Assembly (NCBI GenBank): GCA_963836905.1 | Contig: CAWIKY010000006.1 | Coordinates: 620,001-684,000 of the forward strand | Length of the DNA: 64,000 nt | Reading direction: 5' to 3' | Source: CAWIKY01 sp963836905 | GTDB taxonomy: Bacteria; Pseudomonadota; Alphaproteobacteria; Caulobacterales; Hyphomonadaceae | Part shown: positions 42,947-55,053 of the stretch, in pieces | Position numbering within the stretch: position 1 is the stretch's first letter | How the letters are laid out: each line of letters begins with the position of its first letter | The notes under the pieces: generated by a model | What the model was told of the DNA's origin: nothing | The model's database searches: none | The model's input: the letters and a program-made list of their open reading frames with translations, nothing else | Translations under genes and position numbers: made by a program

Positions 42947-43555
42947 ATGGCAGACGGACACGCGCCACTGAAGAAGGAACAGGCCACCTTCAAGGAGATG
43001 ACCGAAGGCACGCTCGAAGACTGGGGCGCAATTGCCCATCATGCCGGTGAGTTCAACAAGACGCTCGCCGACCGGGTTCTGACCCATCTTCGCCTGCTGG
43101 ACGGTGATTTCGGCGGGTTTCCCGTGGACCGTCTGAACCATTCGCTGCAAACCGCAACCCGCGCCAAGCGCGACGGCCGTGACGAGGAATACATCGTCTG
43201 CGCCCTGTTGCATGACATTGGCGATACGCTTGGCAGCTATAACCATCCGGACATTGCCGCGGCGATCCTCAAGCCGTTTGTGTCGGAGCAGAACCACTGG
43301 ATGGTCGCCAATCACGGTGTGTTCCAGGGCTATTATTTCTTCCATCATCTGGGCCTGGACCGGAACATGCGCGACGCCTTCCGCGACCATGAATGGTATG
43401 AGTACACGAAGGATTTCTGTCACCTCTATGACCAGAAAGCCTTTGATCCGGAGTATGACAACGAGCCGCTGGAAACCTTCGAACCCATGGTGCGGTCGGT
43501 CTTCTCCAAGCCGAAACGCTCGATGTATCTGAAAAAGGAAGAGGCTGCGGCCTGA
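42947..43555 (+). CDS. HD domain phosphohydrolase
   Basis: A 202-residue HD protein. The metal site residues are H in LNHSLQTATRAKRDG, HD in ALLHDIGDTLGSYN, a further His in HHLGLDRN and Asp near the end of the domain. The family hydrolyses phosphate esters of nucleotides or related molecules; the substrate here is unknown. It lies divergent from the ABM gene. Confidence 0.78.
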   Translation: MADGHAPLKKEQATFKEMTEGTLEDWGAIAHHAGEFNKTLADRVLTHLRLLDGDFGGFPVDRLNHSLQTATRAKRDGRDEEYIVCALLHDIGDTLGSYNHPDIAAAILKPFVSEQNHWMVANHGVFQGYYFFHHLGLDRNMRDAFRDHEWYEYTKDFCHLYDQKAFDPEYDNEPLETFEPMVRSVFSKPKRSMYLKKEEAAA

Positions 43556-43558
43556 GCC

Positions 43559-43963
43559 TTACTCCCACCAGCGGTCGATGGCGGCGATATCGTCGTCTGT
43601 ATACCCCAGATGGTGGGCCAGTTCGTGGACAAGGATGTGCGTGACAAGCTCTTCGAGCGTCACGCCGTCCCGGCTGGCCAGTTCAGCCAGAATGGGCCGC
43701 CTGAACAGCCAGATCGTGTCCGGCTCTCCCGGCAGGTCGAATGTCGATTTCTCCGTCAGCGGAATGCCTGAATAGAGCCCTGTCAGCTCGATCGGGTTGC
43801 CCATGCCGAGACTGTCCAGCAGGTCTTGCGACGGCCAGTCCTCCACGCGGATGACCACATCCTTCGCCGCCTTGCGGAAGGCATCGGGAAAATTCGCCAA
43901 TGCCGCCAAGGCCCTGGCCTCAATCTGGTCAGCGTCGGCTTTGGTCATGTTCGCTGAGGTCAC
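43559..43963 (-). CDS. minimal zincin metallopeptidase family protein
   Basis: A 134-residue protein with the zinc motif HELAHHLG (HExxH) and a third ligand in the ending TDDDIAAIDRWWE. The N-terminal half reads PDAFRKAAKDVVIRVEDWPS and a GLYSGIPLTEKS block. This is the one-domain zincin-like metallopeptidase family common in alphaproteobacteria (formerly DUF1025). Substrate unknown. It is convergent with the HD gene with a 3-nt gap. Confidence 0.85.
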   Translation of the reverse strand: MTSANMTKADADQIEARALAALANFPDAFRKAAKDVVIRVEDWPSQDLLDSLGMGNPIELTGLYSGIPLTEKSTFDLPGEPDTIWLFRRPILAELASRDGVTLEELVTHILVHELAHHLGYTDDDIAAIDRWWE

Positions 43964-44128
43964 TGTCTGCCCCGATTGCTGGCTGGATGTCCGGGATGTC
44001 TGGCGCAGCGGTCGGGTGGCTGCAAGCTCTCTTCAACAAAACGTCAAAATTGTTCTGGAGTTGCGGCGCAATCTGTAGGACCGTTACGCAGGTAGACCAT
44101 ACATTGATCAAGCGTTCGGGGGCACACG

Positions 44129-44884
44129 ATGAGACATATCAGGACACTTCTTGGGGCCGTACTCGCCCTTGCCATTATCACGGCATGCGCGAGTACGCCG
44201 GAACCAAAACCGACGATTATCGCCAATCCGGATGGTAGTTTCAGCGTCATTTCGGAAAGCGACGATCCGACAGCGCAGGCTTACGCCCAAGTTCTGTCGA
44301 ACATGATTGATGCGGCCGAGGCTGCACGGGCTGGCGGATCGAACCTTTCCGATGAAGAGATCTGGCGTACGAATGAAGACGGAAGCATGCTTCACATTCA
44401 GTCGGGTGGGTACTGTCCAGCAATTTGGGGACAGTTCACGCGCACACAATCGTACATTATCAAACGCAACGGAACTGATGTCAGTTGTAATTTCAATAAT
44501 GCCGAGACCGGGTCCATTCTGACATTCTATTTCTATCAGGTTGCGGCAGAGCCAGAGGCAGAAGCAGAAGGTGCATTGGAAGCCATGCGATACCGCGTGC
44601 CGGACGGAAAACGGGTTCCTTTGGCAGCCCGGTGGAAAAATCCTGACTTCTCGACTGCTATTCTCTCAAGCGATGTGAATGGAAAACGCATCCGCAACGG
44701 TGTCGTCGTGGCGAGGTCCGGACCGTGGCTCGTGAAGCTGCGTATGACCTATCCGGACGCAAATGCTGCTGCTTTTGAGCTGATGGCTCTGACGATGTTG
44801 CAAGGGCAGGTCGAGCGACTTGTGCAGTATGCCGCCGCAGACCGCGAACCGGGTGAGGATGTGGTCCCCGACCCAACGATCTGA
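44129..44884 (+). CDS. hypothetical lipoprotein
   Basis: A 251-residue protein with signal peptide and lipobox: RTLLGAVLALAIITACASTP (cleavage before Cys). The mature part has no family that I recognise; it contains strands such as ILTFYFYQVAAEPEAEAEGA and DFSTAILSSDVNGKRIRNG. Its nucleotide composition is lower in GC than the neighbours, which may indicate acquisition. It is convergent with clpB, separated by 12 nt. Confidence 0.72.
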   Translation: MRHIRTLLGAVLALAIITACASTPEPKPTIIANPDGSFSVISESDDPTAQAYAQVLSNMIDAAEAARAGGSNLSDEEIWRTNEDGSMLHIQSGGYCPAIWGQFTRTQSYIIKRNGTDVSCNFNNAETGSILTFYFYQVAAEPEAEAEGALEAMRYRVPDGKRVPLAARWKNPDFSTAILSSDVNGKRIRNGVVVARSGPWLVKLRMTYPDANAAAFELMALTMLQGQVERLVQYAAADREPGEDVVPDPTI

Positions 44885-44896
44885 CGGGTCACCCCC

Positions 44897-47528
<2,632 letters not shown>

Positions 47529-47580
47529 TGACCTCTCCGTCGGATTTTCTTGAGCCGTGCGGGTCACGGCGAACGGTAGG

Positions 47581-47609
47581 AAAATGGTGTTGTAATTTCG
47601 CAACACAAG
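47581..47609 (-). promoter_or_regulatory. heat-shock (RpoH-type) promoter of clpB
   Basis: On the minus strand CTTGTG (47609-47604) is followed after 14 nt by CACCATTTT (47589-47581), close to the alphaproteobacterial RpoH pattern CTTG...CCATnT. It lies about 55 nt in front of the clpB start. Confidence 0.5.
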
Positions 47610-47724
47610 GGGTAGACGCGACACGCAATTGACTGCGGCGCTGCGCCGCGCAGATTGCATTCGGGCTTTGCGCGCGCCTATACCTGCGCCACATTATCGC
47701 CGGAACAGTAAACGGGGCGACCGC

Positions 47725-48744
47725 GTGGACGCATCACTCAGAAAAACGACGCAGGACAGCGCGTTCGACCGGCTCGCCGACCTCATGGCGTCCGATATCG
47801 AAGCCGTCGAAACGCTCCTGAAAGACCGCGCGAAAAGCCCGGTCGCGATCATTCCCGATCTGTCCGGCTATATCGTCTCTGCCGGGGGCAAACGCTTGCG
47901 TCCACTGGTGACGCTGGCGGCAGCGCGCGCCTGCGGCGCGACGGGCGAGGCGGCGATGGCTCCGGTACATGCGCTCGCGGCGGCTGTTGAGTTCATCCAT
48001 ACCGCCACGCTTCTGCATGACGATGTCGTCGATGAAAGCGATCTGCGCCGGGGCAAACCAGCCGCAAAGTCGGTCTGGGGCAATTCCGCCAGCATTCTTG
48101 TCGGGGACTTCCTGTTTGCCCGTGCCTTCACGTTGATGGTCGAAACCGGGCGGATGGAGGTGCTGGACATCCTCTCGAACGCCTCCTGCGTAATAGCCGA
48201 GGGCGAAGTGCATCAACTCGCCGTGCAGGGGCGTCTCGACCTGCCGACGGAAGACTATCTGCAGATCATCGAGGCCAAGACGGCTGCGCTTTTCGAAGCG
48301 GCGGCACGGTCGGGCGCCGTTTGCGTGGACGGAAGCGCAGAAGAGGTCCATGCGCTGGCCGAATACGGCAAGAATCTCGGGCTCGCGTTCCAGCTGGTCG
48401 ACGATGCGCTGGACTATGGCGGCACGACAAGCGTGATCGGCAAGTCGGTCGGCGACGATTTCCGCGAGGGCAAGATCACACTGCCAGTGGTGATCGCGAG
48501 GCGGCGCGGCGATTCGGCGGACCGCGAGTTTTGGGACCGCGCCTTGACGCTGGACACGCAGGACAGCGCCGATCTTACCCACGCGATACACCTCATCCGC
48601 AAGACGGGTGCAGCCGAAGCAACACTCGATGAAGCACGCGCCTATATCTCCATTGCAAAGAATGCGTTGCGTACGCTTCCGGCATCGCCGTTCCTGAGCG
48701 CACTTGCCGATCTGGCGGACTTCTGTGTAGAGCGGGCGTATTAG
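47725..48744 (+). CDS. polyprenyl diphosphate synthase (octa/decaprenyl type)
   Basis: A trans-isoprenyl diphosphate synthase of 339 residues. The first Asp-rich motif is LLHDDVVDESDLRRGKP, the second LVDDALDYGG. GGKRLRPLVTLAAARACGAT binds the diphosphate. It makes the long side chain of ubiquinone. The GTG at 47725 after a purine-rich stretch is preferred; an ATG at 47629 in the same frame would extend it without homology. Divergent from clpB. Intact. Confidence 0.87.
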   Translation: MDASLRKTTQDSAFDRLADLMASDIEAVETLLKDRAKSPVAIIPDLSGYIVSAGGKRLRPLVTLAAARACGATGEAAMAPVHALAAAVEFIHTATLLHDDVVDESDLRRGKPAAKSVWGNSASILVGDFLFARAFTLMVETGRMEVLDILSNASCVIAEGEVHQLAVQGRLDLPTEDYLQIIEAKTAALFEAAARSGAVCVDGSAEEVHALAEYGKNLGLAFQLVDDALDYGGTTSVIGKSVGDDFREGKITLPVVIARRRGDSADREFWDRALTLDTQDSADLTHAIHLIRKTGAAEATLDEARAYISIAKNALRTLPASPFLSALADLADFCVERAY

Positions 48745-48862
48745 CGGTTTGCAGGGTGTGCGTTTGCGCGCTGCGACATTATGATTGTGCCGCCGGTGCT
48801 GGTCCGATGGGCCGGATGCCTGATATAGAAACAGCAACGAATTTTCCCGGGAGAGCGACAGC

Positions 48863-49749
48863 GTGCAATTTCTGAGGACAGGCCTCGCCGCACTGACAGC
48901 GGCACTCTTATCGGTTCCGGCCTTCGCCGATCGTCCAACGGACGGCGCGATTGGCTTTCAGGAGCCTGCAACCTCTATCATGGAGCGCGTCTACGAGTTT
49001 CATGGCATACTGCTGATCGTCATCACGGCCATTGTGCTTTTCGTGACCGCGCTGCTGGTCTGGGTGGTCCTGCGCTACAATGCGCGCGCCAATCCGACGC
49101 CGAAGCGGTTCAGTCACAACACGACGATCGAGGTCGTCTGGACGGTGCTTCCCGTGCTGATCCTGCTGTTCATCTCTTTCTTCAGCTTTCGTGAGCTCTA
49201 TTATCACGACGTCTTCCCTGACGTCGACGAATCCGCAAGTCGTGAACGTGAAGGCGCAGGGAAACCAGTGGAACTGGACCTATTCCTATCTCGACGAGCG
49301 TGACGAAGAGGGTTTTGCGTTTGAATTCACGTCGAACCCCGATTCACCGCGGTCTCTCGACCGACCCTGTTGCGACGGAAGAAGCACCGCGACTTCTCGC
49401 CGTGGATTATCCACTGGTCGTACCGGTCGATACAGTTGTGCGCGTGCAGACCGCTGCCTCGGACGTGATCCATTCCTTTGCCATGCCGTCCTTCGGCATC
49501 AAGACCGATGCTATTCCCGGCCGCCTGAACCAGCTCTGGTTCCGCGTGAACGAGGAGGGCACGTATTACGGCCAGTGCTCGGAGCTTTGCGGCAAGGACC
49601 ACGCCTTCATGCCCATCGAGATCCGTGTTGTCTCGCGTGCTGAATACGACATCTGGCTGGAGCGTGCGCAAGCCGATCTGGACGATGCCCGTACCTATGT
49701 CGCGGAAATTTCCGCCTCCGATAACCGGCAATTTGCCGAAGCCCGATAG
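48863..49749 (+). CDS. coxB: cytochrome c oxidase subunit II (frameshifts)
   Basis: A GTG start with signal peptide (GLAALTAALLSVPAFA), two membrane helices (ILLIVITAIVLFVTALLVWV and TVLPVLILLFISFFSF), then NVKAQGNQWNWTYSY and the CuA site YGQCSELCGKDHAFMPIEI with its two Cys, His and Met. Shifts near 49235 and 49345 are needed. It accepts electrons from cytochrome c. First gene of the cox operon. Confidence 0.9.
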
Positions 49750-49766
49750 ACCTGGAGCGATTTGAT

Positions 49767-51431
49767 ATGCCCATGGACGCCGTCACGCCGCGCGAAGCGC
49801 TGGACCATCATGACGACCACACCCCGTCGATCTACAGCATCAAGCGTTGGCTGTTTTCGACCAATCACAAGGACATCGGTACTCTGTATCTGGTGTCCGC
49901 CATTCTGTTCGGACTGGTTGGGACCTTTCTTTCCGGTCTGATCCGCTGGGAGCTGGCAGAGCCGGGTATCGGCCCGCTGACCATGTTTGTGGCAGGCGAG
50001 GGCGATGCGGCCATTGAGGCTGCCAAGCAGTTCTACAACGTGGTGATCACCTATCACGGCCTGATCATGATCTTCTTCATGGTCATGCCTGCGCTGATTG
50101 GCGGCTTCGGCAACTGGTTCGTGCCGCTAATGATCGGCGCGCCGGACATGGCGTTCCCGCGCATGAACAACATTTCGTTCTGGCTCTTGCCGTTCAGCTT
50201 TATATTGCTGATCGTATCGATGTTCGTGAACGGGTCTTCGGCTGGCCCGGGATTTGGCGGAGGCTGGGTGCTCTACCCGCCGCTATCGTCGCAGACCGGC
50301 CATCCCGGCCCGGCAATGGATCTGGTGATCTTTTCGCTCCACATCGCGGGTATCTCCTCGATCCTTGGCGCGATCAACTTCATCGTGACAATCCTGAACA
50401 TGCGCGCACCGGGCATGACGATCCACAAGATGCCCCTGTTCGTCTGGGCGATGCTGGTTACGGCTGCGCTGCTTCTGCTTGCACTTCCCGTTCTGGCTGG
50501 CGCGCTCACCATGCTGCTGACCGACCGTAACTTCGGAACGACCTTCTTCGACCCTGCAGGCGGCGGCGATCCGGTGATGTTCCAGCACCTGTTCTGGTTC
50601 TTCGGACACCCCGAAGTCTACATCATGATCCTGCCCGGCTTCGGTATCGTGAGCCACATCATCTCGACCTTCTCCAAGAAGCCCGTCTTCGGCTATCTCG
50701 GCATGGCGTACGCGATGGTGTCCATCGGCTTCATCGGCTTCCTCGTATGGGCGCACCACATGTATACGGTCGGAATGAACGTCGATCTGAAGGCCTACTT
50801 CGTGGCGGCGACGATGATTATCGCGGTGCCCACAGGCATCAAGATCTTCTCATGGATCGCGACGATGTGGGGGGGCTCTATCGAGTTCAAGACGCCCATG
50901 CTCTGGGCTGTCGGCTTCATCTTCCTGTTCACGCTTGGCGGTGTGACGGGAGTGGTGCTGGCCAATGCCGGTGTCGACCATCTGTTCCACGACACGTATT
51001 ATGTGGTGGCGCACTTCCACTATGTTCTGTCGCTGGGCGCGGTCTTCACGCTCTTTGCGGGCTGGTATTACTGGTACGAGAAGATGTTCGGCGTGAAGTA
51101 TAACGAGTTCCTCGGCTCGCTTCATTTCTGGCTGATGTTCGTTGGTGCAAACGTGGTGTTCTTCCCGCAGCACTTCCTCGGAATGAACGGCATGCCGCGC
51201 CGGTATATCGACTATGCTGACGGCTTCGCGTTCTGGAACCATGTCTCGTCGCTTGGCTATCTGGTGATCCTGGCATCGCTGGTCGTCTGGTTCGCTTCGA
51301 TCATCGAGTCGATCGTTCGCAAGCGCAAGGCAGAAGCCAATCCGTGGGGTGAGGGTGCCTCGACCCTGGAATGGACGCTGTCATCGCCGCCACCATTCCA
51401 CCAGTTCAACGAACTGCCACGCGTGAAATAG
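49767..51431 (+). CDS. coxA: cytochrome c oxidase subunit I
   Basis: A 554-residue heme-copper oxidase subunit with twelve membrane helices. Visible signatures are TNHKDIGTLYLV, the heme/CuB site WFFGHPEVYIMILPGFGIVS (His-Pro-Glu-Val-Tyr, with the His-Tyr crosslink), HHMYTVG, and the paired His in VVAHFHYVLS. This is an aa3-type A-family oxidase. It has 17 nt spacing from coxB. Intact. Confidence 0.96.
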   Translation: MPMDAVTPREALDHHDDHTPSIYSIKRWLFSTNHKDIGTLYLVSAILFGLVGTFLSGLIRWELAEPGIGPLTMFVAGEGDAAIEAAKQFYNVVITYHGLIMIFFMVMPALIGGFGNWFVPLMIGAPDMAFPRMNNISFWLLPFSFILLIVSMFVNGSSAGPGFGGGWVLYPPLSSQTGHPGPAMDLVIFSLHIAGISSILGAINFIVTILNMRAPGMTIHKMPLFVWAMLVTAALLLLALPVLAGALTMLLTDRNFGTTFFDPAGGGDPVMFQHLFWFFGHPEVYIMILPGFGIVSHIISTFSKKPVFGYLGMAYAMVSIGFIGFLVWAHHMYTVGMNVDLKAYFVAATMIIAVPTGIKIFSWIATMWGGSIEFKTPMLWAVGFIFLFTLGGVTGVVLANAGVDHLFHDTYYVVAHFHYVLSLGAVFTLFAGWYYWYEKMFGVKYNEFLGSLHFWLMFVGANVVFFPQHFLGMNGMPRRYIDYADGFAFWNHVSSLGYLVILASLVVWFASIIESIVRKRKAEANPWGEGASTLEWTLSSPPPFHQFNELPRVK

Positions 51432-51534
51432 ACTGCTTGCGGCGCACGGAATGTCCCTGCGCCGCTTACCCCACCCGATCTGCCCGGGCCACGGTCCGGG
51501 CGGACGCTTTTGAAACGGATGCATCCAGAACGGT

Positions 51535-52512
51535 ATGACACCTCCGACGCCTCTTTCCCCTCCCGGCCTCTACGACGCGGCCAACCCTGCAAGCGCAGGC
51601 GATTACCTGTCGCTGATGAAGCCGCGGATCATGGCGCTTGTGGTGTTCACTGCGCTTGCAGGTCTGGTTGCGGCACCGGGTTCGCTCCATCCGGTCACCG
51701 CTTTTGCGACGCTTCTCGCGGTTGCACTGGCAAGCGGCGCGGCAGGTGCAATCAACATGTGGTTCGATTCCGATATCGACGCGATCATGACGCGCACACG
51801 GACCCGTGCGATCCCGTCGGGCCGGGTCGTCCGCGATGAAGCGCTCTCGCTCGGTATCGTCGTTTCGATTGTTTCCGTCACGCTGATGTTCCTGGCGGCA
51901 AACCTTCTGGCCGCAGCGCTTCTGGCGTTCTCGATCTTCTTTTATGGCGTCGTCTATACGATGTGGCTGAAGCGCTCGACGTCGCAGAACATCGTCATCG
52001 GTGGCGCGGCCGGGGCCTTCCCTCCGGTTATTGGCTGGGCAGCGGTAACGGGCGCCGTACCCCTGGAAGCCTGGACGCTGTTTGCGCTGATCTTCATCTG
52101 GACGCCGCCGCATTTCTGGGCCTTGTCGCTTCTCGCCAACAAGGATTACGCCAAGGCCGGTGTGCCCATGCTGCCTGTCAGTCATGGCGCGCCGGAAACC
52201 CGCAAGCAGATCCTGCTCTATTCGATTGCGCTTCTGTTCGTCGGGTTGATCCCTGCGCTGACAGGGCCCGGGGGTGCCATCTATCTCGTGGTGGCCGCGC
52301 TTGCAGGTCTCGTATTTCTGGGTATGGCCATCGGTGTGTTCCGGGGCCGCGCCGGTGACGAGGACGGGACGGATGCGGATCGCAAGCTTGCCCGCAGACT
52401 GTTCCTTTATTCCATCTTCTATCTGTTCCTTCTTTTCGCCGTGCTGATCTTCGAGCACGCAACGGGTCTCTGGTTCGCCGTCTCGCCCTTCGCCGGTGGA
52501 GCCGCATTATGA
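51535..52512 (+). CDS. ctaB: protoheme IX farnesyltransferase
   Basis: A 325-residue UbiA-type prenyltransferase with about nine membrane helices. The first Asp-rich site is INMWFDSDIDAIMTRT followed by RTRAIPSG, and the second loop has YTMWLKRSTSQNIVIGGAAG. It adds farnesyl to heme B to give heme O for the oxidase. It sits between coxA and ctaG with a 4-nt overlap to the small gene behind it. Intact. Confidence 0.92.
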   Translation: MTPPTPLSPPGLYDAANPASAGDYLSLMKPRIMALVVFTALAGLVAAPGSLHPVTAFATLLAVALASGAAGAINMWFDSDIDAIMTRTRTRAIPSGRVVRDEALSLGIVVSIVSVTLMFLAANLLAAALLAFSIFFYGVVYTMWLKRSTSQNIVIGGAAGAFPPVIGWAAVTGAVPLEAWTLFALIFIWTPPHFWALSLLANKDYAKAGVPMLPVSHGAPETRKQILLYSIALLFVGLIPALTGPGGAIYLVVAALAGLVFLGMAIGVFRGRAGDEDGTDADRKLARRLFLYSIFYLFLLFAVLIFEHATGLWFAVSPFAGGAAL

Positions 52513-52748
52513 GCGATGACATCCGCCCCATGACGCCTGAAGAGGCGAAAGCGCGCAAATCGCGTAATCTCGTTCTGGCGGCCTGTCTGGTCGGCTTTGC
52601 CGTTCTCATTGTAGGCATCACGATTGTGCGCCTTCAAGACGGTGTTGTTCGCAAGCAGGACTGGCAGGCTGCGACGTCGCGAAGCGGCGACGGGGTGGCT
52701 CAATCGGGTACGATAGAGACCGAAGAGCCAGCCGGAGAGACGCAATGA
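52509..52748 (+). CDS. small membrane protein of the cox operon (CoxF/CtaF-like)
   Basis: A 79-residue protein with one membrane helix (NLVLAACLVGFAVLIVGITI) and the start MSDDIRPMTPEEAKARKSRN. Short one-helix proteins of this kind stand between ctaB and ctaG in many alphaproteobacteria; their job in oxidase assembly is not clear. Overlaps both neighbours by 4 nt. Confidence 0.72.
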   Translation: MSDDIRPMTPEEAKARKSRNLVLAACLVGFAVLIVGITIVRLQDGVVRKQDWQAATSRSGDGVAQSGTIETEEPAGETQ

Positions 52749-53308
52749 CCAACCATCTTCGTATCGCCGCCATGCTTGTGGCCGTGGTGGCTGGCATGAC
52801 GGGGCTCTCGTTTGCTGCAAAACCGATGTACGATACCTTCTGCCGCGTGACGGGCTTTGGCGGCACGACGCGTCAGGTCGAGACCTATGCCGATCGGGTG
52901 CTGGACCGTAAAGTCACTGTCCGCCTCGACACCAACGTTGCCGATGTTCCGCTGCGGTTTCAATCCGAAGAGATTTCGGTCAAGGCCAAGCTCGGTGAGA
53001 GCGTGCTGACCTATTTCGACGTGACCAATACGTCCGACCAACCGGTGACGGCTGTTGCGTCCTATAACGTAACGCCGCACAAGGCCGGACCGTATTTCGC
53101 CAAGATCGAGTGCTTCTGCTTCGACGATATGGTGTTCCAGCCGGGAGAAACCGTCGCTCTGCCGGTGTTGTTTTTCGTCAATCCCGATATGGCGGACGAA
53201 CGTCAGCTCGATGATGTGAAGACGATCACGCTGTCATACACCTATTTCCGCTCGAAAGCTGACGGGGCGCCGGTTGCCAGTCTCGCTTCCGGTCTTGCGA
53301 GCCAGTAA
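52745..53308 (+). CDS. ctaG: cytochrome c oxidase assembly protein CtaG (Cox11)
   Basis: A 187-residue Cox11 protein: one N-terminal membrane helix, YDTFCRVTGFGGTTRQ, and the copper-binding ECFCFDDMVFQPGE (Cys-Phe-Cys-Phe). The C-terminal part (TLSYTYFRS) is an Ig-like domain in the periplasm. It delivers copper to the CuB centre of subunit I. Intact. Confidence 0.94.
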   Translation: MTNHLRIAAMLVAVVAGMTGLSFAAKPMYDTFCRVTGFGGTTRQVETYADRVLDRKVTVRLDTNVADVPLRFQSEEISVKAKLGESVLTYFDVTNTSDQPVTAVASYNVTPHKAGPYFAKIECFCFDDMVFQPGETVALPVLFFVNPDMADERQLDDVKTITLSYTYFRSKADGAPVASLASGLASQ

Positions 53309-53352
53309 ATTGATCGGCTAGAAAGCCCGTAAACCACGCTAGGGGAATCTTC

Positions 53353-54292
53353 ATGGCGCACGCCGAAGTGAAACATGACTATCATCTGGTCGATCCGTCG
53401 CCATGGCCACTTCTGGCCTCGTTCGGCGTGTTTCTGATGGCACTTGGCGGCGTCATCTACATGAAAGGCCTGACCGGCGCGGCGAGCGCTGCCGACATTC
53501 AGGCCATGGGCGCGACCGACCAGTTCTTCGCCTTTTTCAGCAACACGTTCTTCGTGAAGGGTGATTTCTGGATCCTGCTTCTCGGGCTGATCGTGGTTCT
53601 CTGGGTGATGATCGGCTGGTGGGGCGACGTCATCAAGGAAAGCCGCAAGAACGATCATACGCCCGTCGTGCAGATCGGCCTGCGCTATGGCATGGTCCTC
53701 TTCATTGCCTCGGAAGTGATGTTCTTCGTTGCGTGGTTCTGGTCGTTCTTCGAGATGGTCATCTTCCACGAAGCGCGCGCCGGCGGTACCTGGGACAGCG
53801 CCAATGCGCTGTACGGAAACCTGTCGGCATGGGCGAGCTGGCCGCCTCCGGGCGTTGAAACCTTCGACCCGTTCCATCTTCCTTTGATCAACACGCTTAT
53901 CCTGCTCCTGTCCGGCACCACGGTCACCTGGGCGCACCATGCCCTGCAGCACGGTGATCGCAAGGCTACCCGCAACGGCCTGATCCTGACGGTCATTTTG
54001 GGCATCCTGTTCTCGGCGCTGCAGATGTATGAATACACACTGGCCGGATTTCAGCTTCTCGGGGTCGCTCTATGGTGCGTCCTTCTTCATGGCGACCGGT
54101 TTTCACGGCGCGCACGTCTTCATCGGAACCGTGTTCCTGGCGGTCTGCCTCTTGCGCATCATGGCCGGTCAGATGACGCCGCAAAAGCATTTCGGTTTCG
54201 AGGCCGCGGCCTGGTACTGGCACTTCGTTGACGTAGTGTGGCTGTTCCTGTTCGCCTTCGTCTATGTCGCGCCGTTCATCGTCCTTGAATAG
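53353..54292 (+). CDS. coxC: cytochrome c oxidase subunit III (frameshift)
   Basis: A protein of about 312 residues with seven membrane helices: HDYHLVDPSPWPLLASFGVF, IASEVMFFVAWFWSFFE, WAHHALQHGDR, then (shift at the TTT 54049-54051) GASFFMATGFHGAHVFIGTV and AWYWHFVDVVWLFLFAFVY. The surplus T explains the break: GGATTCAGC would restore the family sequence. Third catalytic-core subunit. It stands alone behind ctaG with a 44-nt gap. Confidence 0.92.
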
Positions 54293-54326
54293 TCAGGTGG
54301 GCGTTTCGCGCACCCGTCCCCGGTCA

Positions 54327-55053
54327 TGACCTTCCGGCCCCTTCCCGTCATGACCATCCTGGGTCTTGCCGGACTGATCGTTCTGATCCTTCTGGGAAAC
54401 TGGCAGTGGTCGCGCTATCAGGAAAAGACCCGGACAATCGTGCAGCCCTCGCTCGACTGGCAGGTTGTCTCGTGACGCCGACAGGCGCGCCCGCGCAGTT
54501 TGTCTATTCGACTTTCTCTGCTCAGCCCGTCTGGCGGGTTCTGGTGCCGGTCACCGGGACGTTCGGACCGGACGCCAGTGCATTGTCTGCGCCTGAGGGG
54601 CCGATCTTTCTCGAAACTGCGATACAGATCGGCACCGAGCCCGATCTCTCGCGTCCGCTCAGCCGCGCGGCTGACTTTGAGGATGGACGCTATCTCGTCA
54701 GCACCGGCCGTGCGCCGAACTGGATGACGCCGGACCATCAACCCGACACCAGCCGCTGGTATTCGACCGATCTGGCTGCCATGCGGGACGCACTCGGCCT
54801 GTCGCAGGCGGGGACGCCGCTGCTTCTGGAACCGGAAACCATCGCCTTCATCGACACCGCGGAACCCGGCCGGGCTCCGGTCATGCGCCCGAACCCGTTT
54901 GCCGACCCGGCCGCGGCCGGTGATCTGCCACCTGCGCGGCATATGGGTTATGCGCTCACCTGGTGGGGCCTGGGGCTTGGGTTGATCGCCATATATCTGG
55001 CTTTCCATGTCAGTCGCGGGCGCCTGACCTTTCGAAAGGCAGCTTCGAAATGA
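54327..55053 (+). CDS. SURF1 family protein (frameshift)
   Basis: A SURF1-like oxidase assembly factor with two membrane helices at the ends: ILGLAGLIVLILLGNWQW at the start and WWGLGLGLIAIYLAFHVSRG at the end. The core is YSTFSAQPVWRVLVPVTGTF, and the family Arg/Gly motif is FEDGRYLVSTGRAPNWMTPD. A shift near 54471 joins the two parts. It aids heme insertion into subunit I. The stop overlaps the thrC ATG. Confidence 0.85.

Noticed and set aside
51466..52458. 330-codon minus-strand frame opposite ctaB
   Set aside because: Made mainly of Arg, Asp, His and Gln, the reverse-complement pattern of a membrane protein gene.
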